Below, in pieces: positions 17,164-25,467 of a DNA stretch of 64,000 nt. The stretch covers positions 3,506,001 through 3,570,000 of the forward strand of contig NZ_CP115913.1 in assembly GCF_027938815.1 (NCBI RefSeq), read 5' to 3'. A program made the position numbers and the translations under genes. The DNA is from Oceanirhabdus sp. W0125-5. GTDB taxonomy: Bacteria; Bacillota; Clostridia; Clostridiales; Clostridiaceae. Position 1 is the first letter of the stretch. Each line of letters starts with the position of its first letter. The notes beneath the pieces are model-generated. The model worked only from the letters and a program-made list of their open reading frames with translations, searched no databases and was not told the DNA's origin.

Positions 17164-18453
17164 ATGAAAGGAATTAAAATATTAATACCAAGCTTAATTC
17201 TACTATTTACAATCTCAGTAACAATTCCATTTGCTGAAGCTTCAAAAACTGTATTTAAGAATGATATAGTTAAATTTGAGGACGATGCCTTAGAAGAAGC
17301 AATACGAAAACATATAAAAAAACCTTGTGGAGATATCTTTAAAAAAGATGTTGCGATAATAAAAAAACTCAGCTCGCAAAACTCTGACATTAGAAATATT
17401 TCTGGAATAGAAAATTTAACAAATTTAACTTCACTAGATTTAGGGCTTAATCGAATAACAGATATATCTCCTTTAATTAATTTAACTAGTTTAACCTATA
17501 TAGCCTTACATAGTAATCAAATAACAGATATATCACCTTTAAGTAATTTAACTAATTTGACCTACTTAGCCTTAGATTATAATCAAATAGCAGATATATC
17601 GCCTCTAAGTAAGTTAACCGCTTTAAATTCGTTATATTTATGTAAGAACCAAATCATAGATATATCTCCTTTATGTAATTTAACTAGTTTGACTTACTTA
17701 TACGTAGGCTATAATCAAATAACTGACATAACACCTTTAAGTAATTTAACTAATTTAAATGGTGGCTTAGGCTTGTACGCTAATAAAATAAGCGATATAT
17801 CGCCTTTGGGGGATTTTACTAATTTAAAGAGTTTATCTCTAAGAAATAATCAAATAACAGATATATCACCTTTGAAAAAATTAACTAACTTACGTTATTT
17901 AAGCTTAAGTGATAATAAAATAAGCGATGTATCGACTTTAAGTAATTTTACGTATTTAAGTGAGTTAGATTTAGCTAGAAATCAAATAACAAATATAACA
18001 CCGTTAAATAATTTAACCCATTTATCTAAGTTAAATTTAGATAAAAATCAAATAACAGATATTTCGCCTTTAAGTAAGTTAAGCTATTTATATAAGTTAC
18101 ATTTAGATAAAAATCAAATAACTGATATATCACCTTTAAGTAATTTAATTAATTTGTATTACTTATACTTATCCAGTAATCAAATAGCCAATATATCAAC
18201 TTTAAGTAGTTTAACCTCTTTAGACGAGTTACATTTAAGTAAGAATCAAATAAAGGATATATCTCCTTTAAATAATTTAACTCTCCTGACTCACCTAGAC
18301 TTAGCCAACAATCAAATCATAGATATATCCCCTTTAAGTAATTTAACCAATTTAAAAGAGTTGTACTTAAAATGTAATCAAATAACAGATTATTCTGCAA
18401 CTAAATCTTATTATGATAATTTAAAGGGTAAAGATTTCCAATTAAGTATATAA
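17164..18453 (+). CDS. secreted leucine-rich-repeat protein (internalin-like)
   Basis: The 429-aa protein has a signal peptide (hydrophobic LIPSLILLFTISVTIPFAEA, cleavage likely after AEA). A short cap follows, then about 15 tandem 22-residue repeats of the SDS22/internalin type, consensus LTNLTxLxLxxNQITDISPL. The repeats run to the C-terminus and end in a degenerate YSATKSYYDN cap. There is no LPXTG, GW module or transmembrane anchor, so it is probably released or loosely held at the surface. Such LRR proteins bind host or bacterial surface proteins. GGGTG lies upstream of the ATG at 17164. It stands alone and has its own terminator. Confidence 0.85.
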   Translation: MKGIKILIPSLILLFTISVTIPFAEASKTVFKNDIVKFEDDALEEAIRKHIKKPCGDIFKKDVAIIKKLSSQNSDIRNISGIENLTNLTSLDLGLNRITDISPLINLTSLTYIALHSNQITDISPLSNLTNLTYLALDYNQIADISPLSKLTALNSLYLCKNQIIDISPLCNLTSLTYLYVGYNQITDITPLSNLTNLNGGLGLYANKISDISPLGDFTNLKSLSLRNNQITDISPLKKLTNLRYLSLSDNKISDVSTLSNFTYLSELDLARNQITNITPLNNLTHLSKLNLDKNQITDISPLSKLSYLYKLHLDKNQITDISPLSNLINLYYLYLSSNQIANISTLSSLTSLDELHLSKNQIKDISPLNNLTLLTHLDLANNQIIDISPLSNLTNLKELYLKCNQITDYSATKSYYDNLKGKDFQLSI

Positions 18454-18552
18454 GAAAATTTATTACACTTATACAGTCAATATTCAATTTCCCATTATTC
18501 TTAAACATGCAAAAATTTAAAAATGAGAATCATATATATTTAACTAAATATA

Positions 18553-18586
18553 TAGAAAGCTCCTGAATTTTCAAGAGCTTTTCATA
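18553..18586 (+). terminator. terminator after LRR gene
   Basis: GAAAGCTC and GAGCTTTTC form the stem around a TGAATTTTCAA-type loop, about 100 bases after the stop. Confidence 0.6.
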
Positions 18587-18635
18587 ATGATTTTGATTGC
18601 GATTTTTAATTAAAAACTTATTGTAAAATCTCAAT

Positions 18636-18660
18636 TTGCACCTCAAAACTGAACCCGTTA
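18636..18660 (-). repeat. solo end-like copy of the 793-bp element's inverted repeat
   Basis: TTGCACCTCAAAACTGAACC plus CGTTA matches the right end of the element at 16054-16846 with a few changes. No partner end was found nearby, so it is probably a relic. Confidence 0.55.
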
Positions 18661-18719
18661 TTCAAACTAAGAATAGTTTTTAAATAATATAATAAAGTAT
18701 AACCGAGGTGATTAACTAA

Positions 18720-19526
18720 ATGTTATTTAAATTTATTTCTTTAAGTTTAATTAGTTGTTTAGCGTTACAAAATTTTGCAACACCTTTGGATCAATGCATT
18801 TATAAAAATAATACATATGTAAAAGATGAAGGAACAAGTGATGAATATTATAAGTTTTCAGATGAAAAGTATAAACTAATAGCTTCCTTACCAGAAAAAA
18901 ATATAAAATTATATGCAATACGAAGTTGTGATTATCCAGGACTATATACTAAATTCATATTAAAAATTAAAGATGATGTACGAAATTTCTATATAGGTTG
19001 GTATAGCCTTACAAGTCCATACCAAAATCCTGTACTTATATTAAGTGATGTGAATAATGATAAAATTGATGAACTGATTATAATTTCTACTGTAGCAACT
19101 GGAACGGGTTTGCGTGATGAAGAGATACATATAATTAATATAAATCCACTTGAAACTCTCGACTATAAAGAATATTTTATAGCTAACCCATTAATGATTA
19201 TTAAAGAAAAAGTTACAACAAAAATAACTAAAAATGAAGATGGTTTATTGGTATATTTTAAGATTAATGGCAATGATTATACTGTTAGAAAAGACAAAAA
19301 ATTTGCTGAATATTTTGTTCCAGATTCTTATGTTGTTTTTACTAGTGGTGTTGAATGGGAAGTTATTAATGATAAAATATATGCCCATGCTGATGCAGGA
19401 TTAATGGGAGTAATCTTGGGTAATATAGTTATAGAATATAAATATATTCCTCAAAGTCAAGTCTTTAATGTAGATAAAATTTATTTTGACAAGGATAAAA
19501 GACCAAAATTTAAATCCAATTATTGA
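18720..19526 (+). CDS. secreted hypothetical protein with calcium-loop-like motif
   Basis: The 268-aa protein starts with a short hydrophobic signal (LFKFISLSLISCLALQNFA). It is beta-rich and has a LSDVNNDKIDELIIIS segment, an EF-hand-like D-x-N-x-D-x-x-D-E loop as in FG-GAP/VCBS-type repeats. The rest is not recognised. GAGGTG lies about 9 bases before the ATG at 18720. It is probably extracellular; its role is unknown. Confidence 0.65.
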   Translation: MLFKFISLSLISCLALQNFATPLDQCIYKNNTYVKDEGTSDEYYKFSDEKYKLIASLPEKNIKLYAIRSCDYPGLYTKFILKIKDDVRNFYIGWYSLTSPYQNPVLILSDVNNDKIDELIIISTVATGTGLRDEEIHIININPLETLDYKEYFIANPLMIIKEKVTTKITKNEDGLLVYFKINGNDYTVRKDKKFAEYFVPDSYVVFTSGVEWEVINDKIYAHADAGLMGVILGNIVIEYKYIPQSQVFNVDKIYFDKDKRPKFKSNY

Positions 19527-19623
19527 TATTATCCTATCATACATAATATAACTCTTTTGTTCACTATCTGTGATAAAGAAAATATACTCATCCTCAATAT
19601 ATATCGAGTCATTATTTACAAAA

Positions 19624-19659
19624 AAAACCAGCAGTCAAATCGACTACTGGCTTGTTTCT
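19624..19659 (-). terminator. terminator of the DUF2922 cluster
   Basis: On the minus strand GCCAGTAGTCGAT-TTGACTGCTGG forms the stem and is followed by eight T. The homologous terminator of the broken DUF2922 copy is where the 793-bp element inserted. Confidence 0.75.
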
Positions 19660-19873
19660 ACAGAACCTCTACTGCTGTCTCAGTCACATCTATAATCTTA
19701 GCGCCCTTTTTCTTCTTTAACGATCCACTAGTTGAATAGAATGCATCCTGAGTAATAATCTCATCCATTAGAGAATTTACTTCTGCATCTGTGATGTCTT
19801 CACGAACTTCATTGATAGTTAAAGTAGTTACCTCATCACTTGATGTTACAAACTTCATACTAAGTTTTTTCAT
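19658..19873 (-). CDS. DUF2922 domain-containing protein
   Basis: The 71-aa product fits the DUF2922 family in length and pattern (beta strands, EVNSLMDEII helix, DVTETAVEVL ending). The family's function is unknown. ATG 19873 has AAAGGAGAG six bases upstream; the in-frame start at 19891 overlaps that site. It forms a unit with DUF1659, YvrJ and a sigma-70 factor, an arrangement common in clostridia and bacilli. A second, broken copy is at 16872. Confidence 0.85.
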   Translation of the reverse strand: MKKLSMKFVTSSDEVTTLTINEVREDITDAEVNSLMDEIITQDAFYSTSGSLKKKKGAKIIDVTETAVEVL

Positions 19874-19958
19874 GGTTTTCTCTCCTTTCATAATTTACTT
19901 TAGGCATTTTTAAATAAATACCCTAGCTGAGTAATTCTACTCAATTTCATCTTCTGCT

Positions 19959-20183
19959 TTAAGCATTGATCAACATATTATCATTTACTCTCTGTACTGC
20001 CTTCAATTCATAAGGTAATACAGAAGCAATTTTAGCACCTATTGCATAAGCAGCTTCATCTGTTGCATCAATTTTTAGCTTTGAAAACTTAAAGTTTCTT
20101 AAGTCGTCAGCTCCTGAAGGTTTTAAACCTACCTTTACAGTTATTACTAAATCACTATCCACTCTTGTGTTAGTTACAGCCAT
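19959..20183 (-). CDS. DUF1659 domain-containing protein
   Basis: The 74-aa product begins MAVTNTRVDSDLVITVKVG and contains the KFSKLKIDATDEAAYAIG helix, matching the DUF1659 family (function unknown). ATG 20183 is chosen for the AGGAAGTG site upstream; the longer frame to 20279 runs through the YvrJ terminator. It is followed by DUF2922 after an 85-base gap. Confidence 0.85.
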   Translation of the reverse strand: MAVTNTRVDSDLVITVKVGLKPSGADDLRNFKFSKLKIDATDEAAYAIGAKIASVLPYELKAVQRVNDNMLINA

Positions 20184-20231
20184 GATTATCACTTCCTTTC
20201 TTTTAATTTCATATGTATATATGCTCTTTCT

Positions 20232-20287
20232 GATTAATTTCACATATAAAAAAGAAATAGGCAGCAATTTTTTTGCCACCTATTTCT
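20232..20287 (-). terminator. terminator/attenuator between YvrJ and DUF1659
   Basis: On the minus strand AAATAGGTGGCA pairs with TGCTGCCTATTT and is followed by CTTTTTTA. It sits between yvrJ and the DUF1659 gene in the same direction, so DUF1659/DUF2922 are expressed by read-through or from an undetected promoter. Confidence 0.7.
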
Positions 20288-20441
20288 CTTGGTTTCCTAC
20301 AACGGTAGTTATAACGACTGTGAGATCTGTGATAGATTTATTGAGAGCTTCAATTTTCTTCTCAAATCTGACGAGTAGATATATACACACTGCTATTGGG
20401 AACCCCACTGTACTAGTTAATCTAACCAGTTCCTCGTACAT
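20280..20441 (-). CDS. YvrJ family protein
   Basis: A 53-aa protein: MYEELVRLTSTVGFPIAVCI leads into one membrane segment, then LVRFEKKIEALNKSITDL and VVGNQEK at the end. This is the YvrJ pattern exactly. It is a predicted single-pass membrane protein of unknown function, found beside sigma factor and DUF1659/DUF2922 genes. Confidence 0.85.
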   Translation of the reverse strand: MYEELVRLTSTVGFPIAVCIYLLVRFEKKIEALNKSITDLTVVITTVVGNQEK

Positions 20442-20504
20442 AGTGGCCCCTCCTATCCGTTACAGTATTACTATAAATACATTCAATTATATATATGTAA
20501 TCTT

Positions 20505-20980
20505 CTATGATTTTTCATGAGTGTTTAGAATTTGTTCTAGTTTCCTTAAAATTTGTGTTTTTTTATGCATTAAAGTACGATATTTAATATTGTTGCTCTC
20601 AGCATATTCTTTCATGTTTCCTTCATTAAAATAAAATTCATTAATAATATTCCTATCATCTTCTGTTAGATTATCTAGTGCTTCATAAAGCTTTTTGACT
20701 TCATCATATGCAATTATCTGATCTTCAATAGTTAAACAATAATCTTGGGCATCTTTTTCTAGAATTGATTCATCTGGTATTTCTCGGAAGTGTCTGATGT
20801 TTCCTCTTAGCAGATATCTTATGTTGTTTCTTATTGCATTAATAGCATACCCATTGAATGAGTTCGAGTTAGGTTTATATAAATTTATGCTCTTTATGAT
20901 TGTTAAGTACCCATGCTGGACTATGTCTTCAAATTGGTAAGATGGGATTCTGTACTTTGATGCTTCATTAATAAATATGG
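20505..20980 (-). CDS. sigma-70 family factor, 3' exon (split by group II intron)
   Basis: The 3' part carries region 2 (YQFEDIVQHGYLTIIKSINLY, the core-binding helix, then the FNGYAINAIRNNIRYLLR segment for -10 recognition). A linker follows, then a region 4-like HTH (LTEDDRNIINEFYFNEGNM-KEYAESNNI). It resembles the small clostridial sigma factors of the TcdR/UviA/BotR size class, though no toxin gene is adjacent. The gene is interrupted by the intron at 20981-23625. Joining codon TTT-A from the 5' exon to CC-ATA here keeps the frame and gives …KYKGF-TIFINEASKYRIP. Reading straight through from the intron would give a false N-terminus. Confidence 0.8.
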
Positions 20981-21082
20981 ATAGGTAACTCTTTGAAGTT
21001 ATCTCCAAGCTTTCCCCCCATTCGCACCGTACATGAGAGTTTCCTGCTCATACGGCGCTCCAACAAATATTCTTTTCTTTAA

Positions 21083-21990
21083 CTAAATAACTGAATTTCC
21101 TACTAACTTCCTTAATGAATTGACACGTTTTAAACCTTTATTGTCTAAATTCAACATTTTCATATACTTCTCTATGGTTTCCTCTTTAGTACAGTGTATA
21201 AGTTTATGTACTCCATTTTTAACCCATAGTAAGTTTTTATATTCATCAGTTCCACCTAAAAATTTAGGTTTCTTGTGATGACATTCCATATCACCTATCT
21301 CTAATTTTTTACCTGTTACATAGCATTTACCTCTTTGTCCAGCTATTAACGAGATACGATTGTCATTGTACTCGGTGCTTTCATTTTGGTTTACATTATT
21401 CAATAGGTATTTGATTAAATGGTTAAATCCTTTTAATTTCTCATGTTGTTTTACTCTGCCTTCTTCTGTAAAGTTGCAGATATCTTGTGAAAAATTCATA
21501 GGTGGGTCTGTTTTACATTTTCCTATTGGAAAAATTGTAATTTCAGCCACAGTGAAATATTTACCATTATAATCCCCGTAGAGTTTTTTAAAAGTTTTAG
21601 ATATCTTAGGTCGTTTGTTCATTACTTGTCTAAGTCTGCATTTTAAGGTTTTCATAACTAAGAATTTTATTTCTGCAAAATCCAAGCTTGATAAGGTAGC
21701 CATTTTGTAGTAATTATGACTTCCTAAAATCATTGAATTTAATTTTGATACTTCTTTTGTGGTTGTATTTTTCTGTACTTTTATGATTTGTTCTTTAAGT
21801 TCTTTTGTAGTTTTCTTTTTGGCTTTATCAGTCATTCTACTTTTATTAACATATCTGTTACCTTTTAGATTGACTTTTAATTTTATACCCAAGAATTCAG
21901 TATAATTTCTCCTTAGATTGGTTATCTTAGATTTATCATTACTGATTTCTAAACCTAACCTTTCCTTAAGCCATTGTTTGACGCTATAAA
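21083..21990 (-). pseudogene. intron-encoded protein, C-terminal part (maturase + HNH endonuclease), out of frame
   Basis: The frame continues the RT after position ~21988: SVKQWLKERLGLEIS, NDKSKITN, YTEFLGIKLK (end of the RT palm and start of the X/maturase region). It ends with an HNH nuclease: CYVTGKKLEIGDMECHHKKP, GGTDEYKNLLWV, HKLIH. It is in a different frame from the upstream RT part; a one-base loss around 21986 (after ATAGC) explains it. Without frameshifting no full-length protein is made. Confidence 0.8.
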
Positions 21991-22890
21991 AATTTTCTGT
22001 GCAGTTCTCCAGTCTCTACAGAATATTTTAAAATCATCAGCATAACGTACAATCCACATTTCTTTTAAATTAGAATTCTTTAATACTCTGTGCATATTAC
22101 CTACATTAGCATATATATTATGACTACTATACGACTCCCATTGAGAACTAATCCACCAATCAAATTCATTTAATACTATATTGGATAATAATGGACTTAT
22201 TATCCCCCCTTGAGATGTTCCTTTTGTCGGCATTCCAATTCCTTGAATTTCTGATTTTAATATTTTGCCCAATATTTTTAGCAGGTTTTTATCTTGTATT
22301 CCCATAAACCATAATTGATGCATTAATTTATTGTGGTTTACGTTATCAAAGAAACCTTGTATATCCACATCAACTACGTAATGTAATTTCATTTTCCACA
22401 TTACAAAGTTTGCTCTTGCTATTGCATGTTTAGTCGACCTGTTCGGTCTAAAAGCATAGCTATGATTATGAAATTTAGCCTCACATATTGGTTCTAATAT
22501 TTGTTTAATACATTGTTGTATTATTCTATCATCAATACAGGGTATTCCTAGTGGTCTTGTTTTACCATTAGGTTTAGGAATTTCAACTCTTCTTACACTT
22601 TTAGGTGAATAGTTATTTAGTTTCTTTTTGATATGTTGTATATAGTTATCAATACCCATTTTTTCAATGAATTTCATGTTTAGATTGTCAATTCCAGGAG
22701 TAACAGAGCCTTTATTCCCCTTAATATTACGATAGGCTAATTTTATATTATTATCTGAGCTTATATGCTTCATAAGTTTCCTGAATCTCAGGTTGTTTGT
22801 ACTATCTGCATATAACTCATCAAAGACTTCTTGCATATCATAATATTCATTGTTCCTTAGTTTCTGTCTCTTCATTAGTCTGCTTTCCAT
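21955..22890 (-). pseudogene. intron-encoded protein, reverse transcriptase part
   Basis: Contains RT motifs in order: IPKPNGKTRPLGIPCIDDRI, SYAFRPNRS, VVDVDIQGFFDNVNH, GTSQGGIISPLLSNIVL and the catalytic MWIVRYADDFKIF near residue 285. The frame ends prematurely at a TAG at 21955, just after the frameshift point. An intact protein would be about 610 aa. Needed for splicing and retrohoming in cis; if the break is real, splicing would depend on a related maturase elsewhere or on self-splicing. Confidence 0.85.
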
Positions 22891-23625
22891 TAAGTCAGTA
22901 TTTTCCTCCTAGTTATCCTATTTGGATTTCCTTCTCTTAGTCTTACTCGAACCTTAATATCATTCAGTATTTAGTTATCAAAGAACACTTGTCTAGTGGC
23001 TATCCCTCCACTCCTTATTATTAGAGTTTCATTGGTACTGTGCCACCACTTTCACTTAGGTTAAGATAAGTTATACTTGTTAGTTTTCCTTATCACTACT
23101 TCATAGGTAGTAAAACCTTCATATCCTAAGTTTACCTTGTTCCGTTATTACTATCTGTTCATATATCCTTAGGTCGTTGGTTTGAGCCTGTAAGCTTGAT
23201 AGTGCCTTTAACACTATATGAGTTTTCATAGATTAAAGTTTTACTCACCCACACTTACAACACATTATGTGTCCTATTCATTTCTAAATAGTCAAAGTTT
23301 AGACCCGTACATTCCCAACTTTGTCAGTACATTAAATACATCCTAACCATAGATATTTTATAGACCCTAGCCCTATACTACTCGACCACCTCTGGTTCGG
23401 TTTTCGTGTAGAAATTTCTCTACTTACGGTAGATACTAGGCCTTTTAACGAGCTCCTAACAATATTATGTTTACTCATATTACTGCTAGTCGTATCCTTT
23501 GAGAAGGCATTTCAAGGCGTTACCCTATCATTCTACCTATCGTAATAACAGTTCTAATCGTTATTGATTAGGCTAGTTTTGTTTTCTAAACCTACATTTA
23601 GATTTTGTCTAGCAACAAGTCGCAC

Positions 23626-23747
23626 TAAATCCTTTATATTTATCAATTATTATCTTTGCTGCTTCATTATCTCCCTCTTTCGCTTTTAGGACTAACTCCT
23701 CAATATTATCATTCATATTTTTCAATTTAGCTTCTATAATAACACCT
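23626..23747 (-). CDS. sigma-70 family factor, 5' exon
   Basis: Open frame encoding NIEELVLKAKEGDNEAAKII plus IDKYKGF, the usual N-terminus of small clostridial sigma factors, ending exactly at the intron's GTGCG. The start is unclear. A strong AGGAGGTG (23753-23760) is 5 to 7 bases from in-frame ATA 23747 and ATT 23750, but 17 and 26 bases from TTG 23735 and ATG 23726. A rare ATA/ATT start or a weak distant ATG are the options. Confidence 0.65.
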
Positions 23748-23921
23748 CCTATAAACTCTTAATAATATAAAGTCATTTAAATATATCATGATTTTATGTT
23801 TTAATTTCAAGTTAGAACGTCTCGCTGTGTCTATACTTTAATTGTAATATATTTCCTATTAACAAACAAGTGTTCTGTAAACAGTATGAAATTAATTTAT
23901 CTTTATTAAAAATTTTTTTTA

Positions 23922-24435
23922 AAATGAAAACCTTAGGGTGGACCTGCTTGCAGTGCCCAAGTATGGAACAGTCTATAGGAATAGCTAGTCCATGATTGGA
24001 AGTACTGGAAGCAAGTCCACCCTTGTTTGACCCCAAAGGAATACCCTTTAGCCCTGGGATGGTGGGCGGGATAAGAAGTCAATATGTTTTTGGACCAGTT
24101 TTAAAGGTGCGAATTTATGAGCTCTTTTAAAGTTGGTCCAAAACTTCCTTATAGATCTGACCCTCAGAGGCTTTCCCCAGAAGGACCCAAGAGAAATGAC
24201 CCTAGTGAAATCAATGGACTAGCCCTGTTTTCTTGTTGTATTATAATAATCCTTATCATGATACATGTTTATATTCAAAATTTATCTTCCAGTGCTTGTC
24301 AAAGCGGGTACCCAAAGGATTGGCTTTGATGAATTATAGACTTTCTTAGATTTTAGAGGTTGGAGAGAATCGGAAAACTCTTAAATCTTAGAAAGCCTTA
24401 ATGAATCGCCTGTCCTTAGGGTGCGAAATTGATTT
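23922..24435 (-). ncRNA. candidate large structured RNA, copy B
   Basis: Homologous over its length to copy A at 12791-13258. Read on the minus strand: CGCACCCTAAGGACAGGC; a long hairpin (CTTTCTAAGATTT with AAATCTAAGAAAG, complementary although its sequence differs from copy A); TCAAAGCC…GGTACCCGCTTTGA; GGTCCATTGATTTCA; a TTTTGGACCA/TGGTCCAAAA hairpin at 24087-24143; GGGTATTCCTTTGGGGTC; and a closing stem GGGTGGACTTGC…GCAGGTCCACCC followed by a T-rich tract. It lies ~170 bases upstream of the sigma factor gene on the same strand, so it could also act as a leader. Confidence 0.6.
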
Positions 24436-24724
24436 CTCTTTTTATAAGAATTGTATATACTACTAACACTAATACTGATATAACTTTATATAACTTTTTA
24501 AAATAAGTAATGGGATATTTAAATATAAATTTTTTATAGTATACTTTAATTTATACATATCCCAAAATCACAGCGTATCAATGTGTTTAAGGTATGTATA
24601 AGTTTAGTTTTGTACTTAAAACCCTATATAATAAGTTGAGAAATATTAATGATATTGTACATAATTATTTGTTTTCAAATATGGGTTTCAATAAGTAAAA
24701 TAATATGCCTTGTAATATTGAAAA

Positions 24725-24780
24725 AAGGAAAACAAAGGAGCTTGTCTGTTAATGAACAGGCAAGCTCCTTTGTTTTCCTT
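24725..24780. terminator. 26-bp near-perfect hairpin
   Basis: AAGGAAAACAAAGGAGCTTG plus TCTGTT pairs with AACAGG plus CAAGCTCCTTTGTTTTCCTT around an AATG loop, with one T-G pair. T-rich on both strands at the base of the stem. On the minus strand it follows the hairpin copy at 24815-24870, in the place where copies A and B have the GGGTGGACTTGC closing stem. Confidence 0.7.
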
Positions 24781-24814
24781 CCCCTTGAGGGGTTGGGGTG
24801 ATATATTTTCTTTG

Positions 24815-24870
24815 TTTTGGACAAGTTTTAAGTGTACGAAGTTATGAGTTCTCTTAAAGTTTGTCCAAAA
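24815..24870 (-). repeat. TTTGGAC hairpin, copy (minus)
   Basis: Minus strand: TTTTGGACAAACTTTAAGAG pairs with CTTAAAACTTGTCCAAAA. Close match to the hairpin inside copy B. Together with the 26-bp hairpin next to it, it looks like a shortened third member of the structured RNA family. Confidence 0.6.
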
Positions 24871-24983
24871 TTTCCTTGTAGTTTTTATAATTAGCAGCTT
24901 CAGTGGAAATTGATTTTATAATAGAAATATCAATGATACTAACAAACATTTGTTGTTATTAAATTTTTACTGGTGCTGCTGCC

Positions 24984-25090
24984 CTTTGGACTAGTTTACC
25001 TTCTGCGTATGAAGTTAGGTTTATTTTGGCGCTTAGATTAAATACCTTTTCTTCTGGTTAAATTATCGCAGATGGTAAGTTTGTTCAAAG
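24984..25090 (-). repeat. TTTGGAC hairpin, copy (minus)
   Basis: Minus strand: TCTATAAGGATACTTTGAAC precedes the left arm, and AAACTAGTCCAAAGG forms the right arm. Shares the TCTATAAGGA lead-in with copy B. Confidence 0.55.
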
Positions 25091-25104
25091 TATCCTTATA
25101 GATT

Positions 25105-25168
25105 TTCAAACACAGCTTTTCACACCAGGAATGAACTTGTGAGTGTTGATGTGAAGTGCTGTGTCTGA
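25105..25168. repeat. ACACAGC hairpin repeat, copy 1
   Basis: ACACAGCTTTTCACACCAGG and GATGTGAAGTGCTGTGTCT form a long imperfect stem. The same sequence recurs in direct orientation at 25875-25933; the two copies bracket the candidate toxin locus. Confidence 0.65.
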
Positions 25169-25281
25169 GATTTTTTGTTAGACAGTTATTATACGTGCTG
25201 TTGCTAATGTCCATACATTACCATTGCCAGAAAGTAAAGACTTGTCTATAATGGTATTAATACAATTTGGAGGTGAAAAGT

Positions 25282-25350
25282 ATGATATTTTCATTGATTC
25301 TAGAAACATTAGGATTTAAGCTAGTTATCAAATATTCTTCTAAGAAGTAA
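25282..25350 (+). CDS. 22-aa hydrophobic peptide, candidate type I toxin
   Basis: GGAGGTG lies 6 bases before an ATG opening a 22-codon frame: MIFSLILETLGFKLVIKYSS plus KK. One hydrophobic helix with a basic tail is the general form of type I toxin peptides (Fst/TxpA/BsrG size class), which insert in the membrane and are held off by an antisense RNA. A hairpin (CCCTGA/TCAGGG, 25357-25384) follows at once and a strong terminator lies at 25435-25467. The antisense promoter was not identified. It could also be a chance short frame, but start signal, composition and terminators agree. Confidence 0.5.
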   Translation: MIFSLILETLGFKLVIKYSSKK

Positions 25351-25356
25351 TATTGA

Positions 25357-25384
25357 TAGCTCCCTGATTATTTCAGGGTCGCTT
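25357..25384. terminator. hairpin downstream of toxin-like peptide
   Basis: AGCTCCCTGA-TTATT-TCAGGGTCGCT. No T-tract on the plus strand; it may be the shared 3' region with an antisense RNA. Confidence 0.45.
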
Positions 25385-25434
25385 AATTACAAATAGAACA
25401 ATAAAACAAATATCATGACTTTCACAAACGGATA

Positions 25435-25467
25435 AACAGTGTCATATTATATGGCACTGTTTTTTTT
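25435..25467 (+). terminator. strong rho-independent terminator
   Basis: AACAGTGTCAT-ATTAT-ATGGCACTGTT followed by seven further T. It ends the transcript carrying the toxin-like peptide. Confidence 0.8.

Larger units (their letters stand above)
20981..23625 (-). mobile_element. group II intron inserted in a sigma factor gene
   Basis: The 5' end starts GTGCGACTTGTTGC (23625 downward), the canonical GUGYG start. Domain V is at 21023-21058: GCGCCGTATGAG, CAGGAAACT, CTCATGTACGGTGCG. The likely 3' end is …GTTACCTAT at 20981, giving 2645 nt. It encodes a reverse transcriptase with an HNH endonuclease, split by a frameshift. About 730 bases of intron RNA precede the RT start. Both flanks code for one sigma factor. 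Confidence 0.85.

Noticed and set aside
23812..24036. Minus-strand open frame of 74 codons
   Set aside because: Falls inside and beyond the 3' part of structured RNA copy B; not conserved as a frame in copy A.
24117..24329. Plus-strand open frame of 70 codons
   Set aside because: Lies on the reverse of the structured RNA copy B; the frame is not kept in copy A.
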